Source: Thauera sp. JM12B12 (GTDB lineage: Bacteria; Pseudomonadota; Gammaproteobacteria; Burkholderiales; Rhodocyclaceae). From it: a stretch of 64,000 nucleotides of DNA. Where the stretch lies: assembly GCF_039614725.1 (NCBI RefSeq), contig NZ_CP154859.1, positions 62,001 to 126,000 of the forward strand, read 5' to 3'. The notes under the pieces are model-generated. The model ran no database searches. It was not told the origin of the DNA and was given only the letters and a program-made list of their open reading frames with translations. Of this stretch, positions 45,186-57,548 are shown one piece after another (within the stretch, counting starts at the first letter, position 1; the number at the start of each line of letters is the position of its first letter). The translations under genes were made by a program, and so were the position numbers.

Positions 45186-46316
45186 TCAACGTGACTCGAG
45201 CGCGGTCCGCACGAGGGTGAGCAGTTCGCCGGGCGTGACCGCCTCGCCAACGGCGCCGGCCTGGAGCAGGGCCTCGCGCCGCCTGGAACGGAGCGCGGCA
45301 TCGAAGGCGCCGTGGTAGAACGCCACCGGCGGTCGTTGCGGGCGGGCGGCCAGCGCGTGCAGGAGCTTCAGCCCCGCGCTCGCCATGCCCTCGAGTGCTT
45401 CCGGACGGTCCCAGTCGGACAGGATCAGGTCGAAGCCTTCGGCGTCGGCATCGAGGCGGGCGAGCGCTTCTTCGGTGCTGCGCGCGGTGACGACCTCGAT
45501 CTGCAGCTTCGCCAGCGCGGCGATCTCGTGGCGGTTGCCCTCCGGCTTGTCGTCCACCCAGAGCACGCGCTTCTGCTCCGGCATCGCGATCAGCGCCTCG
45601 GCCATGCCCTCGGCGTCGGCGTTGTCCATCGCGCTCACGCCGCGCACGCGGGCCGCCACCGCGAGCTCATCGGCAAAGCCGCCGATCATGCGGCGCAGTA
45701 GCTTCTCCGCGCGCAGCTCCTGCGCGGCATCGGCGGCGCGGTCGCGCACGCCACCACGCCCGGGCCGTGCCCCGAGCGTGTCCTGCGGCGCCGGTGCGCG
45801 CGCGGACGCGGTTCCGAAGTCGCTCGAACGTGGCGCCGCCGGCACGGGCGGCGGGGCCTCTGCCCAACGCTGCTGGATGCCCTCGACGGTGCGCCGGATG
45901 CCCTTTGCGACGTCGGTCCACGCCTCGTCGCGGTTGGGCCAGGAGGTGACCGGGCGCAGGTCGGTGGGCAGGCCCTGCAGGTGGGCGAAGGGCGCATCCT
46001 CGATGTCCACCGCGCGCAGCAGGACAGGCACCACGCTGGCGTCGCCGCGCTCGGCACGGGACATCGCGGTGGCCAGCTCCTTGCCCCAGATGTAGTCGGA
46101 GTTGAGAAAATCCTTGCTCACCAGGAGCAGGATCAGGTCGGCGCCGGTGAGCTGGCTATCGATCGCCTGGTCCCACTGCTGGCCCGGAACGATGCCGCGG
46201 TCGTGCCAGGGACGGATCACGCCCTTGCGGCGCAGCAGCGCGAGGTGGCCGTCGAGTTCGTCGCGCAACGCTTCGTCCTCGTGTGCATAGCTGTAGAACA
46301 GATCCACCGGTTCCAT
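45186..46316 (-). CDS. TIR domain fused to a response-regulator receiver domain
   Basis: A 376-residue protein with an N-terminal TIR domain (about 3-145), beginning DLFYSYAHEDEALRDELDGHL and including ADLILLLVSKDFLNSDYIW. Glu80 in WGKEL aligns with the catalytic glutamate of TIR NADases. A proline/alanine-rich linker (about 153-195) and a helical segment lead to a CheY-like receiver (about 249-373) with the acidic pair Asp255-Asp256 and candidate phospho-acceptor Asp301 (LILSDWD). The usual beta-5 lysine is not evident, so phosphorylation is doubtful. No kinase or defence genes are adjacent. Function is unknown; roles in signalling or NAD-depleting defence are guesses. Confidence 0.85.
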   Translation of the reverse strand: MEPVDLFYSYAHEDEALRDELDGHLALLRRKGVIRPWHDRGIVPGQQWDQAIDSQLTGADLILLLVSKDFLNSDYIWGKELATAMSRAERGDASVVPVLLRAVDIEDAPFAHLQGLPTDLRPVTSWPNRDEAWTDVAKGIRRTVEGIQQRWAEAPPPVPAAPRSSDFGTASARAPAPQDTLGARPGRGGVRDRAADAAQELRAEKLLRRMIGGFADELAVAARVRGVSAMDNADAEGMAEALIAMPEQKRVLWVDDKPEGNRHEIAALAKLQIEVVTARSTEEALARLDADAEGFDLILSDWDRPEALEGMASAGLKLLHALAARPQRPPVAFYHGAFDAALRSRRREALLQAGAVGEAVTPGELLTLVRTALESR

Positions 46317-46463
46317 GTGAGGCCCCCTGGCATCGCCGCCTGATATTCAACATAGCTCAGGCGGCCTCTGCCGTCAGCGCCGCCTTCGTGTAGGCTAACG
46401 ACCGGACCAGCCGGCGCCGAAATCGTACAAGCCGGCACAATCTCACCAACAGGAGAAGACCCC

Positions 46464-46964
46464 ATGAGCAAAGTGACCCTCGGTGGCAACCCGATCGACG
46501 TGGCCGGCCGTTTCCCGCAGGCGGGCGATGCCGCCCCCGCGTTCAAGCTGACCGCAGCCGACCTCGCCGACGTCGGCCTCGACGCCTTCGCCGGCAAGCG
46601 CAAGGTGCTGAACATCGTGCCCAGCCTCGACACCCCGGTGTGCGCCACCTCGACCCGCAAGTTCAACACCGAGGCCGGCGGCCTGGCCGACACCGTGGTG
46701 CTGGTCGTGTCCGCCGACTTGCCCTTCGCCGCCAAGCGCTTCTGCGAGACCGAAGGCCTCAAGAACGTGCACACGCTGTCGACCTTCCGCAACCCGGGCT
46801 TCGCCCAGGACTACGGCGTGGCGATCACCTCCGGTCCGCTCGCCGGCATCACCGCGCGCGCCGTGGTGGTCATCGACGCCAACGACAAGGTCGTGCATTC
46901 GCAGCTGGTTCCGGAGATCAAGGAAGAGCCGGATTACGCAGCCGCGCTGGCCGCGCTGAAGTAA
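46464..46964 (+). CDS. tpx: Thiol peroxidase Tpx
   Basis: A 166-residue periplasmic/cytosolic atypical 2-Cys peroxiredoxin. The peroxidatic cysteine is Cys60 ([11 protein letters not shown]) and the resolving cysteine is Cys94 (KRFCETEG), at the exact Tpx positions. It reduces lipid hydroperoxides using thioredoxin. AGGAGAAG precedes the start by 6 bases. It stands alone between two leftward genes. Confidence 0.97.
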   Translation: MSKVTLGGNPIDVAGRFPQAGDAAPAFKLTAADLADVGLDAFAGKRKVLNIVPSLDTPVCATSTRKFNTEAGGLADTVVLVVSADLPFAAKRFCETEGLKNVHTLSTFRNPGFAQDYGVAITSGPLAGITARAVVVIDANDKVVHSQLVPEIKEEPDYAAALAALK

Positions 46965-47031
46965 GCCGCGCACGGTCGCTGCAGCGGCCGGTGGCGGGTG
47001 GCGCAGGCCGTCCGCCACCGGCCGCATGCGT

Positions 47032-48729
47032 TCACCGCCCGCGGCGCGGGGCGTCCAGTCCGGTGGGGCGTTGTGGTGCTTCGGCGTCGGGGCTGTCCTC
47101 GAGCGGGAACAGGCCCAGGCCGGATTCGGCGAGCCGGACGGTGCTCGCGCCGCGGTCCTGCGGGATGCGCAGCGACTGTTCGCCCATGCTGACGACGCAG
47201 CCCTCGTAGAGGGCGGTCTCGGCATTGACGCGTGCCTGCTGGGTCAGCGTCAGGCGATAGCGCAGGTCCTCTTCCTCTTCGCGCAGGGCCTCGATCTCGG
47301 CCGACATGGTCGCGGCAGCCTCCTCGGCGCGCGCCACGATGTCGGGCGCGAACTTGCCCGGATTGCGATCGGCGACGGTGAGCAGCTTGCCGATTTCGAG
47401 CAGCTTGTTCTCGCGCATGTCACGCGCCTCGGCCTTCTCCTGGACCGCCAGCGCGAGCGCCGGATCGTTGCCGATCTCGAGCTCGGTGCGGATGCGGTTT
47501 GGCGCCCCGATCACGCGTGCGTGGATCGACAGGCAGGCGCGGGTGAGACCGCCGATGATGTGGCCGCGCCGGTAGTTGCCCACGCGGATGTGATTCTTCG
47601 CCTCGAGCTGGCACTGCATCGCGAGGTCGTCGATGAAGATCGAGTCGCCGGCGACGATGCGGGCCTGCTGGGCGTAGGTGGCGGCAAAGCTGCCCCCGCA
47701 ACGCAGGGCGTGGGCGCTGTAGTCCTTGCCGCCGCTCTTGCCACCGAGCCCGCCCATCACTCCGCCCTTCACGACGATGTTGCCGCCCGCCTCCAGCGTT
47801 GCCGGCTCGACCGTTCCGCCGACCTCGATGTCACCGGTGGCGCGGATGGTCATGCCGGCCTGGACGTCGTTGCGCACCCGCACGGTGCCGTCGAAGTTGA
47901 TGTTGCCGGTCGCCATGTTGACCGCATCCACGGTGTAGATCGGTTCCACCATGATGCCCCCGCGCACCCGCAGCGGTTGGCCGTCGGTGGCGGCGACGAG
48001 CAGGTCCGCATCGTCGGCCGCAGGCGCCACCCCCTTCAGGCCGGCGGCGAAGCGCACGTCGCGACCGGGGCGCGGCAGGATGATGCGGCCGAGCACGCCG
48101 AGGCCGTCGGTGCCGCGTGTCGGCGGATGGCGGCGCATCAGCGGATCGCCCGCGTGCACGATCTGGATCTCGCCGAGATCGCGGTAGTCGGTGCGACCGC
48201 AGGGCCGGATGCTCGGCACGCGCTCGCGCATCTCGGGCAGCAGATATTCCAGCCGGCCATCGTCGCCCGGCACCGGCTCGCGTCCGCGCGCGATCACGAG
48301 ATCGTCGGCCTTGCCGGCGGCGACGGCGCGACTGATCTCGTCCATCAGCACCCCTTCGACGATGCCCTTGGCCTGGACCTGGGCGAGCACCTCGGCCTGG
48401 GTCGCCGCGGTGCCACCCTTGGCCGGGACGAGCGTCAGGCGGGCGCTCAGGCCATCGAGCGCGATCATGATCTGCACGCTCGCATCGACGCAGTGGGCGA
48501 TCTCGATCGGCGCCACCGCCTCGCCTGCGTTGTAGCGCGCGATCAGCTGCTTGATCGGCTCGGGGCGGATCTGCAGTTCGTCGTAGCCCGCGGCGGCAAG
48601 GCGCTTGCGCAGCCACAGCGCGTCGATGCGCGGAAAGCGCGGGTCGGGCGCCAGGCTCACGCTCAGCGTCCGGTTCGACTCGTCGAAGAGCAGCCTCAGG
48701 TCCGGGCCGTTCGGGAGTTCGTCTTCCAT
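47032..48729 (-). CDS. FapA/DUF342 family protein
   Basis: A 565-residue protein with the DUF342 polymer-forming beta-helix in the centre (about 180-380; repeated short hydrophobic strands such as TGNINFDGTVRVRNDV and GDIEVGGTV). A coiled coil follows (about 420-500, rich in E, R and L). Its N-terminal domain (about 10-170) is the FapA N-terminal region. In Vibrio FapA modulates the glucose PTS and flagellar assembly; here no flagellar or PTS gene is adjacent, so the role is open. Confidence 0.85.
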   Translation of the reverse strand: MEDELPNGPDLRLLFDESNRTLSVSLAPDPRFPRIDALWLRKRLAAAGYDELQIRPEPIKQLIARYNAGEAVAPIEIAHCVDASVQIMIALDGLSARLTLVPAKGGTAATQAEVLAQVQAKGIVEGVLMDEISRAVAAGKADDLVIARGREPVPGDDGRLEYLLPEMRERVPSIRPCGRTDYRDLGEIQIVHAGDPLMRRHPPTRGTDGLGVLGRIILPRPGRDVRFAAGLKGVAPAADDADLLVAATDGQPLRVRGGIMVEPIYTVDAVNMATGNINFDGTVRVRNDVQAGMTIRATGDIEVGGTVEPATLEAGGNIVVKGGVMGGLGGKSGGKDYSAHALRCGGSFAATYAQQARIVAGDSIFIDDLAMQCQLEAKNHIRVGNYRRGHIIGGLTRACLSIHARVIGAPNRIRTELEIGNDPALALAVQEKAEARDMRENKLLEIGKLLTVADRNPGKFAPDIVARAEEAAATMSAEIEALREEEEDLRYRLTLTQQARVNAETALYEGCVVSMGEQSLRIPQDRGASTVRLAESGLGLFPLEDSPDAEAPQRPTGLDAPRRGR

Positions 48730-48810
48730 GGTCTCATTGCGCCGGCATATTCAGAAGGTGGGCCAGGCTGCATGCTATCCCCGTATCGCCTGCGGTGCGC
48801 GTGTGGAACA

Positions 48811-50742
48811 TCACGACGCGATGTTTTTGTGGGCGAGGGCCCGTGCAATGAACTGTCGCGGCACGCGCGGGCGCGGCACGCGCTCGGCGAACCAGCTGCG
48901 CACGTCGGTATCCAGCCCGATGCCATGCATATAGTTGTATAGCGCCTTGTTGAGCGCCTTGCCCAGGCTGTCGTGGTCGACGCCGGTGGGGTCGATGAAG
49001 CCGACGTCGTTCTTGGCGAAGGTGACCTTGGGCAGGGGCACCAGCTCGACGCCGTATTCCTGCGGATTCATGCCCACCGGCGAATGCACGGTGCACGCGA
49101 AGCGGTGGAAGAAGCCCGACTGGATGCAGCCGGCCTCGAAGAGCTGGCGCACGTACTCGAGCGCATCCACGGTGTCATGCACCGTCTGGGTCGGAAAGCC
49201 GTACATCAGGTAGGCGTGGACGAGCACGCCGGCTTCGGTGAAGGCGTGGGTGACGCGCGCCACCTGCTCCACCGACACGCCCTTCTTCATCAGCTTCAGC
49301 AGGCGGTCGGAGGCCACCTCCAGCCCGCCCGACACCGCGATGCAGCCGCTGTCGGCGAGCAGCTGGCACAGCTCGGGGGTGAAGGACTTCTCGAAGCGGA
49401 TGTTGCCCCACCACGAGATCGCCACCCCGCGCCGCAGCAACTCCTCGGCGAGCGCGCGCAGCGCCTTGGGCGGCGCGGCCTCGTCGACGAAGTGAAAGCC
49501 CGTCTGGCCGGTCTCGGCGATGATGGCCTCGATGCGGTCGACCAGCAGCGCGGCCGGGGCGCCGTCGTAGCGGCCGATGTAGTCGAGGCTGACGTCGCAG
49601 AAGCTGCACTTCTTCCAGTAGCAGCCGTGGGCCACGGTGAGCTTGTTCCAGCGCCCGTCCGACCACAGCCGGTGCATCGGGTTGAGCATGTCGAGCACCG
49701 ACAGGTAGCCGTCGAGCGGCAGGCCGTCCCAGGTGGGGGTGCCGACCTCGGAGAAGGGCACGTCGGGCTCGACGAGATTGATGTAGCGGACCTGGCCGGT
49801 CTCGGCATCGCGCGCGAAGCTGCGCACCAGGCGCGACTTGCCGCGCCGGCCCTGCAGGTGCTCGAGCAGCGCCAGCAGCGGGCGCTCGCCGTCGTCGAGC
49901 GTCACATAATCGAAGTAATCGAACACCCGCGGTTCGGCGAGCTCGCGCAGCTCGGTATTGACGAAGCCGCCGCCGAGCACGGTGACGATCTCCGGGTGCG
50001 CGGCCTTGATCGCCTGCGCGATGCGGAAGGCGCCGTACACCGAACCGGGGAAGGGCGTGGACACCAGCACCACCCGCGGGGCGTGGCGGTCAATCGCCTC
50101 CAGGGTGAGCGCGCGCAGGGTGGCATCGACCAGCGTCGGCGGTGCGGCGAGCGCGGCGGCGAGCGGCTCGAAGCTCGGCTGGCTCATCGCCAGCGACTCG
50201 GCGTAACGCACGAACTCGAAGCGCGCATCGACCGCGTCGCGCAGGATGTCGGCGAGCTCGTTGAGGTAGAGCGTGGCGAGGTGGCGTGCGCGGTCGGCCA
50301 GGCCCAACGCCCCGAAGGCCCAGGCGAGCGGGTCGCCGCCCTCGGGGTCGTCGGGGTCGATGTAGGCGTCCAGCGTGTCGAAGCGCGGGCCCTCGGGCAG
50401 GAAGGTCCGGCTGGCGATGCGGTGGGCGATGGTCGGGTCGCGGCCCTGCAGGAAGGCAATGGCGGGGCCCACGGTGCAGCGGTAGCGCGCGAAGTGCTCG
50501 ATGAAGCCCTGCACCAGCGGCGTGCGCTGCTTCCTAGGCAGGGCCTCGGCGCGCGCGCGGATGTCGTCCAGGCCGGCGGGCGAGAGCAGGCGCAGCACCA
50601 GCTTGAGCGCGAGGTCGTCCTGCACCGCGTCGATGCCGCGCGAGCGCAGGAAGCCGGTGAGATAGGCCGTGGACGGGTAGGGGGTGTTGAGCTGCGTCAT
50701 CGGCGGAATGACCGACAGGACGCGCGGCGAGGTGTCTGCCAT
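48811..50742 (-). CDS. Radical SAM protein with N-terminal B12-binding-like domain
   Basis: A 643-residue protein. The N-terminal half (about 1-300) includes a cobalamin-binding-like Rossmann domain (RVVLVSTPFPGSVYGAFRIA; TVLGGGFVNTEL) without the DxHxxG histidine motif. The radical SAM core begins TVAHGCYWKKCSFCDVS, with cysteines at 374, 379 and 382, spaced CX4CX2C rather than the usual CX3CX2C. The family acts on many substrates (methyl transfer, ring changes) and none can be assigned here. The gene is isolated between fapA-like and ansA. Confidence 0.85.
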   Translation of the reverse strand: MADTSPRVLSVIPPMTQLNTPYPSTAYLTGFLRSRGIDAVQDDLALKLVLRLLSPAGLDDIRARAEALPRKQRTPLVQGFIEHFARYRCTVGPAIAFLQGRDPTIAHRIASRTFLPEGPRFDTLDAYIDPDDPEGGDPLAWAFGALGLADRARHLATLYLNELADILRDAVDARFEFVRYAESLAMSQPSFEPLAAALAAPPTLVDATLRALTLEAIDRHAPRVVLVSTPFPGSVYGAFRIAQAIKAAHPEIVTVLGGGFVNTELRELAEPRVFDYFDYVTLDDGERPLLALLEHLQGRRGKSRLVRSFARDAETGQVRYINLVEPDVPFSEVGTPTWDGLPLDGYLSVLDMLNPMHRLWSDGRWNKLTVAHGCYWKKCSFCDVSLDYIGRYDGAPAALLVDRIEAIIAETGQTGFHFVDEAAPPKALRALAEELLRRGVAISWWGNIRFEKSFTPELCQLLADSGCIAVSGGLEVASDRLLKLMKKGVSVEQVARVTHAFTEAGVLVHAYLMYGFPTQTVHDTVDALEYVRQLFEAGCIQSGFFHRFACTVHSPVGMNPQEYGVELVPLPKVTFAKNDVGFIDPTGVDHDSLGKALNKALYNYMHGIGLDTDVRSWFAERVPRPRVPRQFIARALAHKNIAS

Positions 50743-50916
50743 GAGGAGGGGCGGCCCAAGCTGGGCCGCGCCGACTCGCGGGCAGGAGGCGGACGCGGTG
50801 CCAGGAGGACCGTGAATCGTGCACGGAGGCTGGGACGCCCATTCTACGTGAGGGCACGCGCCTGCGCGCCGGCTCGCCAGCCCGCCGTTTCGGCCCCCGC
50901 CGTGCGTGGCCGCCGT

Positions 50917-51917
50917 TCAGGACATCTCGCCGCACAGCGCGGTGGCGAAGAGGGTGCGCACCCGTGCCGGGTCGGCGTGGGTTGCGAGCAGCACGTGCAG
51001 CTTGGCGAAGGCCGACTCCAGCGTCATGTCCGCGGCAGGCACGACGCCGATCCGCGCGAGTGCGGCGCCGGTCGCATAGGCGCCCTGCACCACCGGCCCG
51101 TGTGCGCACTGGGTCCGGTTCACCACCACCACCCCGCGCGCCACGGCGCGCGCCAGTGCGTCGATCAGGCCCGGCTCGGCGTCGGGCAGGTTGCCCGCAC
51201 CGTAGCTGCACAGCACCAGGCCGCGCAGTGCGGGATCGTCCGTGAGCGCGTCCACCTGGCGCGCGGAGAGGCCCGGATGCACCGTCAGCACCGCCACCGC
51301 GCGCGGATCGAACACGGGGCGCGCGAAGTCGCGCGCGCCCGCCGGCAGCAGCTGCCCCGCATCGATCCCGATTTCTATACCCACCTCGGCCAGCGCGGGC
51401 GCGTTAGGTGAGCTGAAGGCGTCGAAGGCTGTGCTGCTGGACTTGGTGCTGCGGTTGCCGCGCAGCAGCCTGCGGCCGAAGAAGAGTCCGATCTCGCCGC
51501 ATTCCAGGCGTGCGGCCAGTACCAGCGCCGCCTGCAGGTTGGCGAGCGCGTCGCTGCGCGGCTCGACGAGCGGGACCTGCGCGCCGGTGAGGATTACCGG
51601 GCGGTCGGCGCCGCGCAGCATGAAGGACAGCGCCGACGCCGTCCACGCCATGGTGTCGGTGCCGTGCAGCACGACGAAGCCGCGGTAGTCGTCCCAGCGC
51701 GCGACCAGCTCGGCGGCGATCGTCGTCCACTGCGCCGGCTGCAGGTTCGCGCTGTCGATCGGCTGCGGCAGCTCGACGAGGTCGAAGGCCGGCAGCCCGG
51801 ACACGCCCGCCAGCTGGCGTCGCAGCACGGCGCCGAAGCCCGGCATCGGACGGTAGCCGTCCGGGCTGCGCGCCATGCCGATGGTGCCGCCGGTGTGCAG
51901 CACCAGGACGCGCCCGC

Positions 51918-51921
<4 letters not shown>
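50917..51921 (-). CDS. ansA: L-asparaginase, type I
   Basis: A 334-residue asparaginase that hydrolyses asparagine to aspartate and ammonia. First catalytic threonine in VLHTGGTIGMARSPDG; the second site VLHGTDTMAWTASALSFML has the T-D pair; the lysine is supplied by NRSTKSSSTAFDAF or its neighbourhood. No signal peptide, so cytoplasmic type I. The start overlaps the aspA stop by four bases (ATGA), so aspartate produced here is next to its own deaminase. Confidence 0.94.
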
Positions 51922-53321
<1,400 letters not shown>

Positions 53322-53386
53322 GTCGAGGTATTCCTGTGACGGGGGCTGGCGCGCGCTGCGCCAGCCGGTCCGGGTTGGTCGGGCGC

Positions 53387-54845
<1,459 letters not shown>

Positions 54846-54853
<8 letters not shown>

Positions 54854-54953
54854 GGCGGCGCCCTCCTTGGCGGAGGCGGCGGTCGCCGGTCGTGGCTGCG
54901 GAGGGCCGCAGGTTTGCGGCCGGGGCCGCGAGGTGACTCGGGTGGACAGTCAT
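54846..54953 (-). CDS. Leader ORF of 35 codons overlapping the agcS start
   Basis: A small ORF with a very good ribosome site (AAGGAG, 7 bases before the ATG at 54953). It encodes 35 residues (MTVHPSHLAAPAANLRPSAA then an Arg/Gly-rich end). Its stop at 54846-54848 lies just inside agcS, so the two overlap by eight bases and translation could be coupled. The agcS SD lies within the small ORF. The peptide has no recognisable family. It is either a regulatory leader peptide or a translated upstream ORF controlling agcS. Confidence 0.6.
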
Positions 54954-55056
54954 GAAATGTCTCCTTGCTGCGCGGCGCGTGGCCGCTGTTGTCGTTTTCC
55001 CCCGCACGGGCGGCAGGGGTGGAGGCATTTCAGCAAGCCGCGGCGTGCGGGGGAAT
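54954..55056 (-). promoter_or_regulatory. Structured agcS 5' leader with anti-Shine-Dalgarno complementarity
   Basis: A perfect 12-bp stem (arms 54997-55008 and 55044-55055) holds a 35-base loop. Loop bases 55021-55037 are complementary to the leader-ORF ribosome site in two alternative registers: GAAAUGCCUCC with GGAGACAUUUC (54964-54954, 10 of 11 pairs) and CUUGCUG with CAGCAAG (54970-54964). The two cannot form at once in one helix, so a switch is possible. No glycine riboswitch signature is seen. The remaining DNA to 55194 holds the divergent regulator's promoter. Confidence 0.5.
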
Positions 55057-55194
55057 TTGGCGTTCTGGCTCCGAGCGTTGCCGAGTGACGCTGGAACTGC
55101 GCCATACTGCGACAGATGCACTGTGTGCTGCTGGTGTGTGCCGCGATCGCGCCGCGCCGGTGAGCAACCCAGTCCCCCGTCCGAGGAGCCCGCC

Positions 55195-56007
55195 ATGCAC
55201 GAGGATTTCGCCCGCAACCTGCGCCTGCTGTGCAGCTACTACCGCTCGGTGGCCGAGGTCTGTCGTAGGCTCGAGATCAACCGGCCGCAGTTCAACCGCT
55301 ACCTGAGCGGCCGTTACCGGCCGTCGGCGCACACGCTGCGCCGCTTCTGCGCTTTCTTCGGCGTGGAGGAGCACGAGATCCTGATGCCGAGCGCGCAGTT
55401 CGAACGCCTGGTGCAGGTACGCCCGCGGGCGGCCGCACCCGCGGCAGGCGAAGCGCCGGAGGCGGCCCACCTCGCGCATCTGAAGGACATCGGTAGCGAC
55501 GGGCTGGACAAGTACCTCGGCTACTACTTCGAGACCTACCTGTCGATGGCCTGCCCGGGTCAGCTGCTGCGCACCCTGGTGTGCCTGGAAAAGCGCGATG
55601 GCCGGGTGTACTACCAGCGCACCGAGCGCCTGATCGAGCATCCGCGCGAGAAGGCCTACCACGGCATCTACCGCGGCCTGGCGCATTTCCTGACCGACCG
55701 CATCTTCCTCACCGACTACGAGACGCTGACCGGCCTCGAGATGACGCAGACCATTCTCTTCCCCTCGTTCAAGAATCGTGTCACCCGGCTCACCGGCCTC
55801 AAGCTCGGTGTGTCGGGCAGTGGCGAACGCATGCCGTGCTGCGCACGGGTCGTGTACGAATACCTCGGCCAAACGATCGACGTCCGTCGCGCGCTGCGCC
55901 TGTGCGGCCTGTACGCGCTGGACGATGAGCGCGTCGACGAGGCGACACGGCGGGCGGTGAACAACGACATCGCGCCCGGCGAGTGGCATTTCCGCGCGCG
56001 TTACTGA
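55195..56007 (+). CDS. XRE-family transcriptional regulator with large C-terminal domain
   Basis: A 270-residue protein. An N-terminal helix-turn-helix (about 5-62) includes FARNLRLLCSYYRSVAEVCR and RPQFNRYLSGRYRPSAHTLRRF. A long C-terminal domain of about 170 residues has no known fold to me; it has several aromatic residues (YLGYYFETYLSM) and two adjacent cysteines (MPCCARVVYEY). The start at 55195 has GAGGAG upstream. It is divergent from agcS and is the natural candidate for its regulator. Confidence 0.85.
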   Translation: MHEDFARNLRLLCSYYRSVAEVCRRLEINRPQFNRYLSGRYRPSAHTLRRFCAFFGVEEHEILMPSAQFERLVQVRPRAAAPAAGEAPEAAHLAHLKDIGSDGLDKYLGYYFETYLSMACPGQLLRTLVCLEKRDGRVYYQRTERLIEHPREKAYHGIYRGLAHFLTDRIFLTDYETLTGLEMTQTILFPSFKNRVTRLTGLKLGVSGSGERMPCCARVVYEYLGQTIDVRRALRLCGLYALDDERVDEATRRAVNNDIAPGEWHFRARY

Positions 56008-56034
56008 GCGCGTCGGCGGGCGCGCGTCGCGCTG

Positions 56035-57534
56035 CTACTGGAACGCCACCTCGGCGAAGCTGCGCAGCTTGCGGCTGTGCAGGCGGTCGACGCCCTGTGC
56101 GCGCAGGCGCTCGAGGGCGCGGATGCCGATCCGCAGGTGCTGGTCGACGCGCTCGCGGTAGAACTTGTCGGCCATGCCGGGCAGCTTGATCTCGCCGTGC
56201 AGCGGCTTGTCGCTGACGCATAGCAGCGTGCCGTAGGGCACGCGGAAGCGGAAGCCGTTGGCGGCGATGGTGGCGGATTCCATGTCCAGCGCCACCGCGC
56301 GGCTCTGGCTGAAGCGGCGCTCCGGGCTGGTCGACATGCCGTGCGAGGGCAGCAGCTCCCAGTTGCGGTTGTCGGTGCTGGCGACGGTGCCGGTGCGCAT
56401 CAGGCGCTTGAGCTCGTAGCCCGACAGCTGCGTGACCTCGGCCACCGCGGCCTCGAGCGCCACCTGCACCTCGGCCAGCGGCGGGATCGGCACCCAGGGC
56501 GGCAGTTCCTCGTCGAGCACGTGGTCCTCGCGCACGTAGCCGTGGGCAAGCACGTAGTCGCCCAGGTGCTGGCTGTTGCGCAGGCCGGCGCAGTGGCCGA
56601 GCATGATCCAGGCGTGCGGGCGCAGCACCGCGATGTGGTCGGTGATGGTCTTGGCGTTGGCCGGGCCGACGCCGATATTGACCATCGTGATTCCGGCGCG
56701 GTCGCCGCGCACTAGGTGGTAGGCCGGCATCTGCGGCAGGCGCGGCGGCGGCATGCCCTCGGCGTCCTCGGCCTGTGGCGGCAGATCGGCACGGCGGGTG
56801 ATGACATTGCCGGGCTCGACGAAGGCCTCGTAGCCGTGGCCGGCGCCGGTGTCGGCCATCAGCTCGTGGCCGAGGCGGATGAACTCGTCGATGTAGAACT
56901 GGTAGTTGGTGAACAACACGAAGTTCTGGAAGTGCGCCGGCCGCGTGCCGGTGTAGTGGCGCAGCCGGTGCAGCGAGTAATCCACCCGTGGCGCGGTGAA
57001 CAGGGCCAGCGGATGCGGCTCACCGGGGCCGGGTTCGAAGGTGCCGTTGGCGATGCCGTCGTCCATGGCGCCGAGGTCGGGCAGGTCGAAGTGGTCGCGC
57101 AGCAGGCGGCGGCGCTCGGGGCCGAGCTGGCCTTCCAGATAGTCCTGCTCGGGGAGGGCGAAATGCACCGGGATCGGCTGCGTGCTGCTGCCCACCTGCA
57201 GCGCCACACCGTGGTTCTCCACCAGCAGACGGAATTGTTCCAGGTAGTAGTCGGCGAACAGCTCCGGCCGGGTCAGCGTGGTCTCGAACACCCCGGGGCC
57301 GGCGACGAAGCCATAGGACAACCGCGAGTCCGCGCGCGCCACGGTGTCGGTGCGCACGCGCAGCAGCGGGTAGCAGGCGCGCACGTGGCGGCCGATGTCG
57401 GCGCCGTCGACGTAGTGCTGCAGGCCGCGGCGCAGATGGTCGACCGCGAGCGCGTAGATCTCGTGCACCCGGGCCAGCGCCGCCGCCGGCTCGGCGAAGT
57501 CCTCGACTTCGAAGTGGGGGGCGTGGCCGTTCAT
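56035..57534 (-). CDS. amn: AMP nucleosidase
   Basis: A 499-residue enzyme hydrolysing AMP to adenine and ribose 5-phosphate. The N-terminal Amn-type domain (about 10-180) and the C-terminal phosphorylase-like domain (about 270-470), with IGVGPANAKTITDHIAVLRPHAWIM and ALDMESATIAANGF, are typical. It belongs to purine salvage and AMP homeostasis. It follows the enoyl-CoA hydratase after 14 bases in one operon. Confidence 0.94.
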   Translation of the reverse strand: MNGHAPHFEVEDFAEPAAALARVHEIYALAVDHLRRGLQHYVDGADIGRHVRACYPLLRVRTDTVARADSRLSYGFVAGPGVFETTLTRPELFADYYLEQFRLLVENHGVALQVGSSTQPIPVHFALPEQDYLEGQLGPERRRLLRDHFDLPDLGAMDDGIANGTFEPGPGEPHPLALFTAPRVDYSLHRLRHYTGTRPAHFQNFVLFTNYQFYIDEFIRLGHELMADTGAGHGYEAFVEPGNVITRRADLPPQAEDAEGMPPPRLPQMPAYHLVRGDRAGITMVNIGVGPANAKTITDHIAVLRPHAWIMLGHCAGLRNSQHLGDYVLAHGYVREDHVLDEELPPWVPIPPLAEVQVALEAAVAEVTQLSGYELKRLMRTGTVASTDNRNWELLPSHGMSTSPERRFSQSRAVALDMESATIAANGFRFRVPYGTLLCVSDKPLHGEIKLPGMADKFYRERVDQHLRIGIRALERLRAQGVDRLHSRKLRSFAEVAFQ

Positions 57535-57548
57535 GGGGTGTCCGGGGT

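Noticed and set aside
54954..55094. Glycine riboswitch upstream of the AgcS symporter.
   Set aside because: I looked for the tandem glycine aptamer conserved blocks and did not see them. The leader has a different single-stem layout with SD complementarity.
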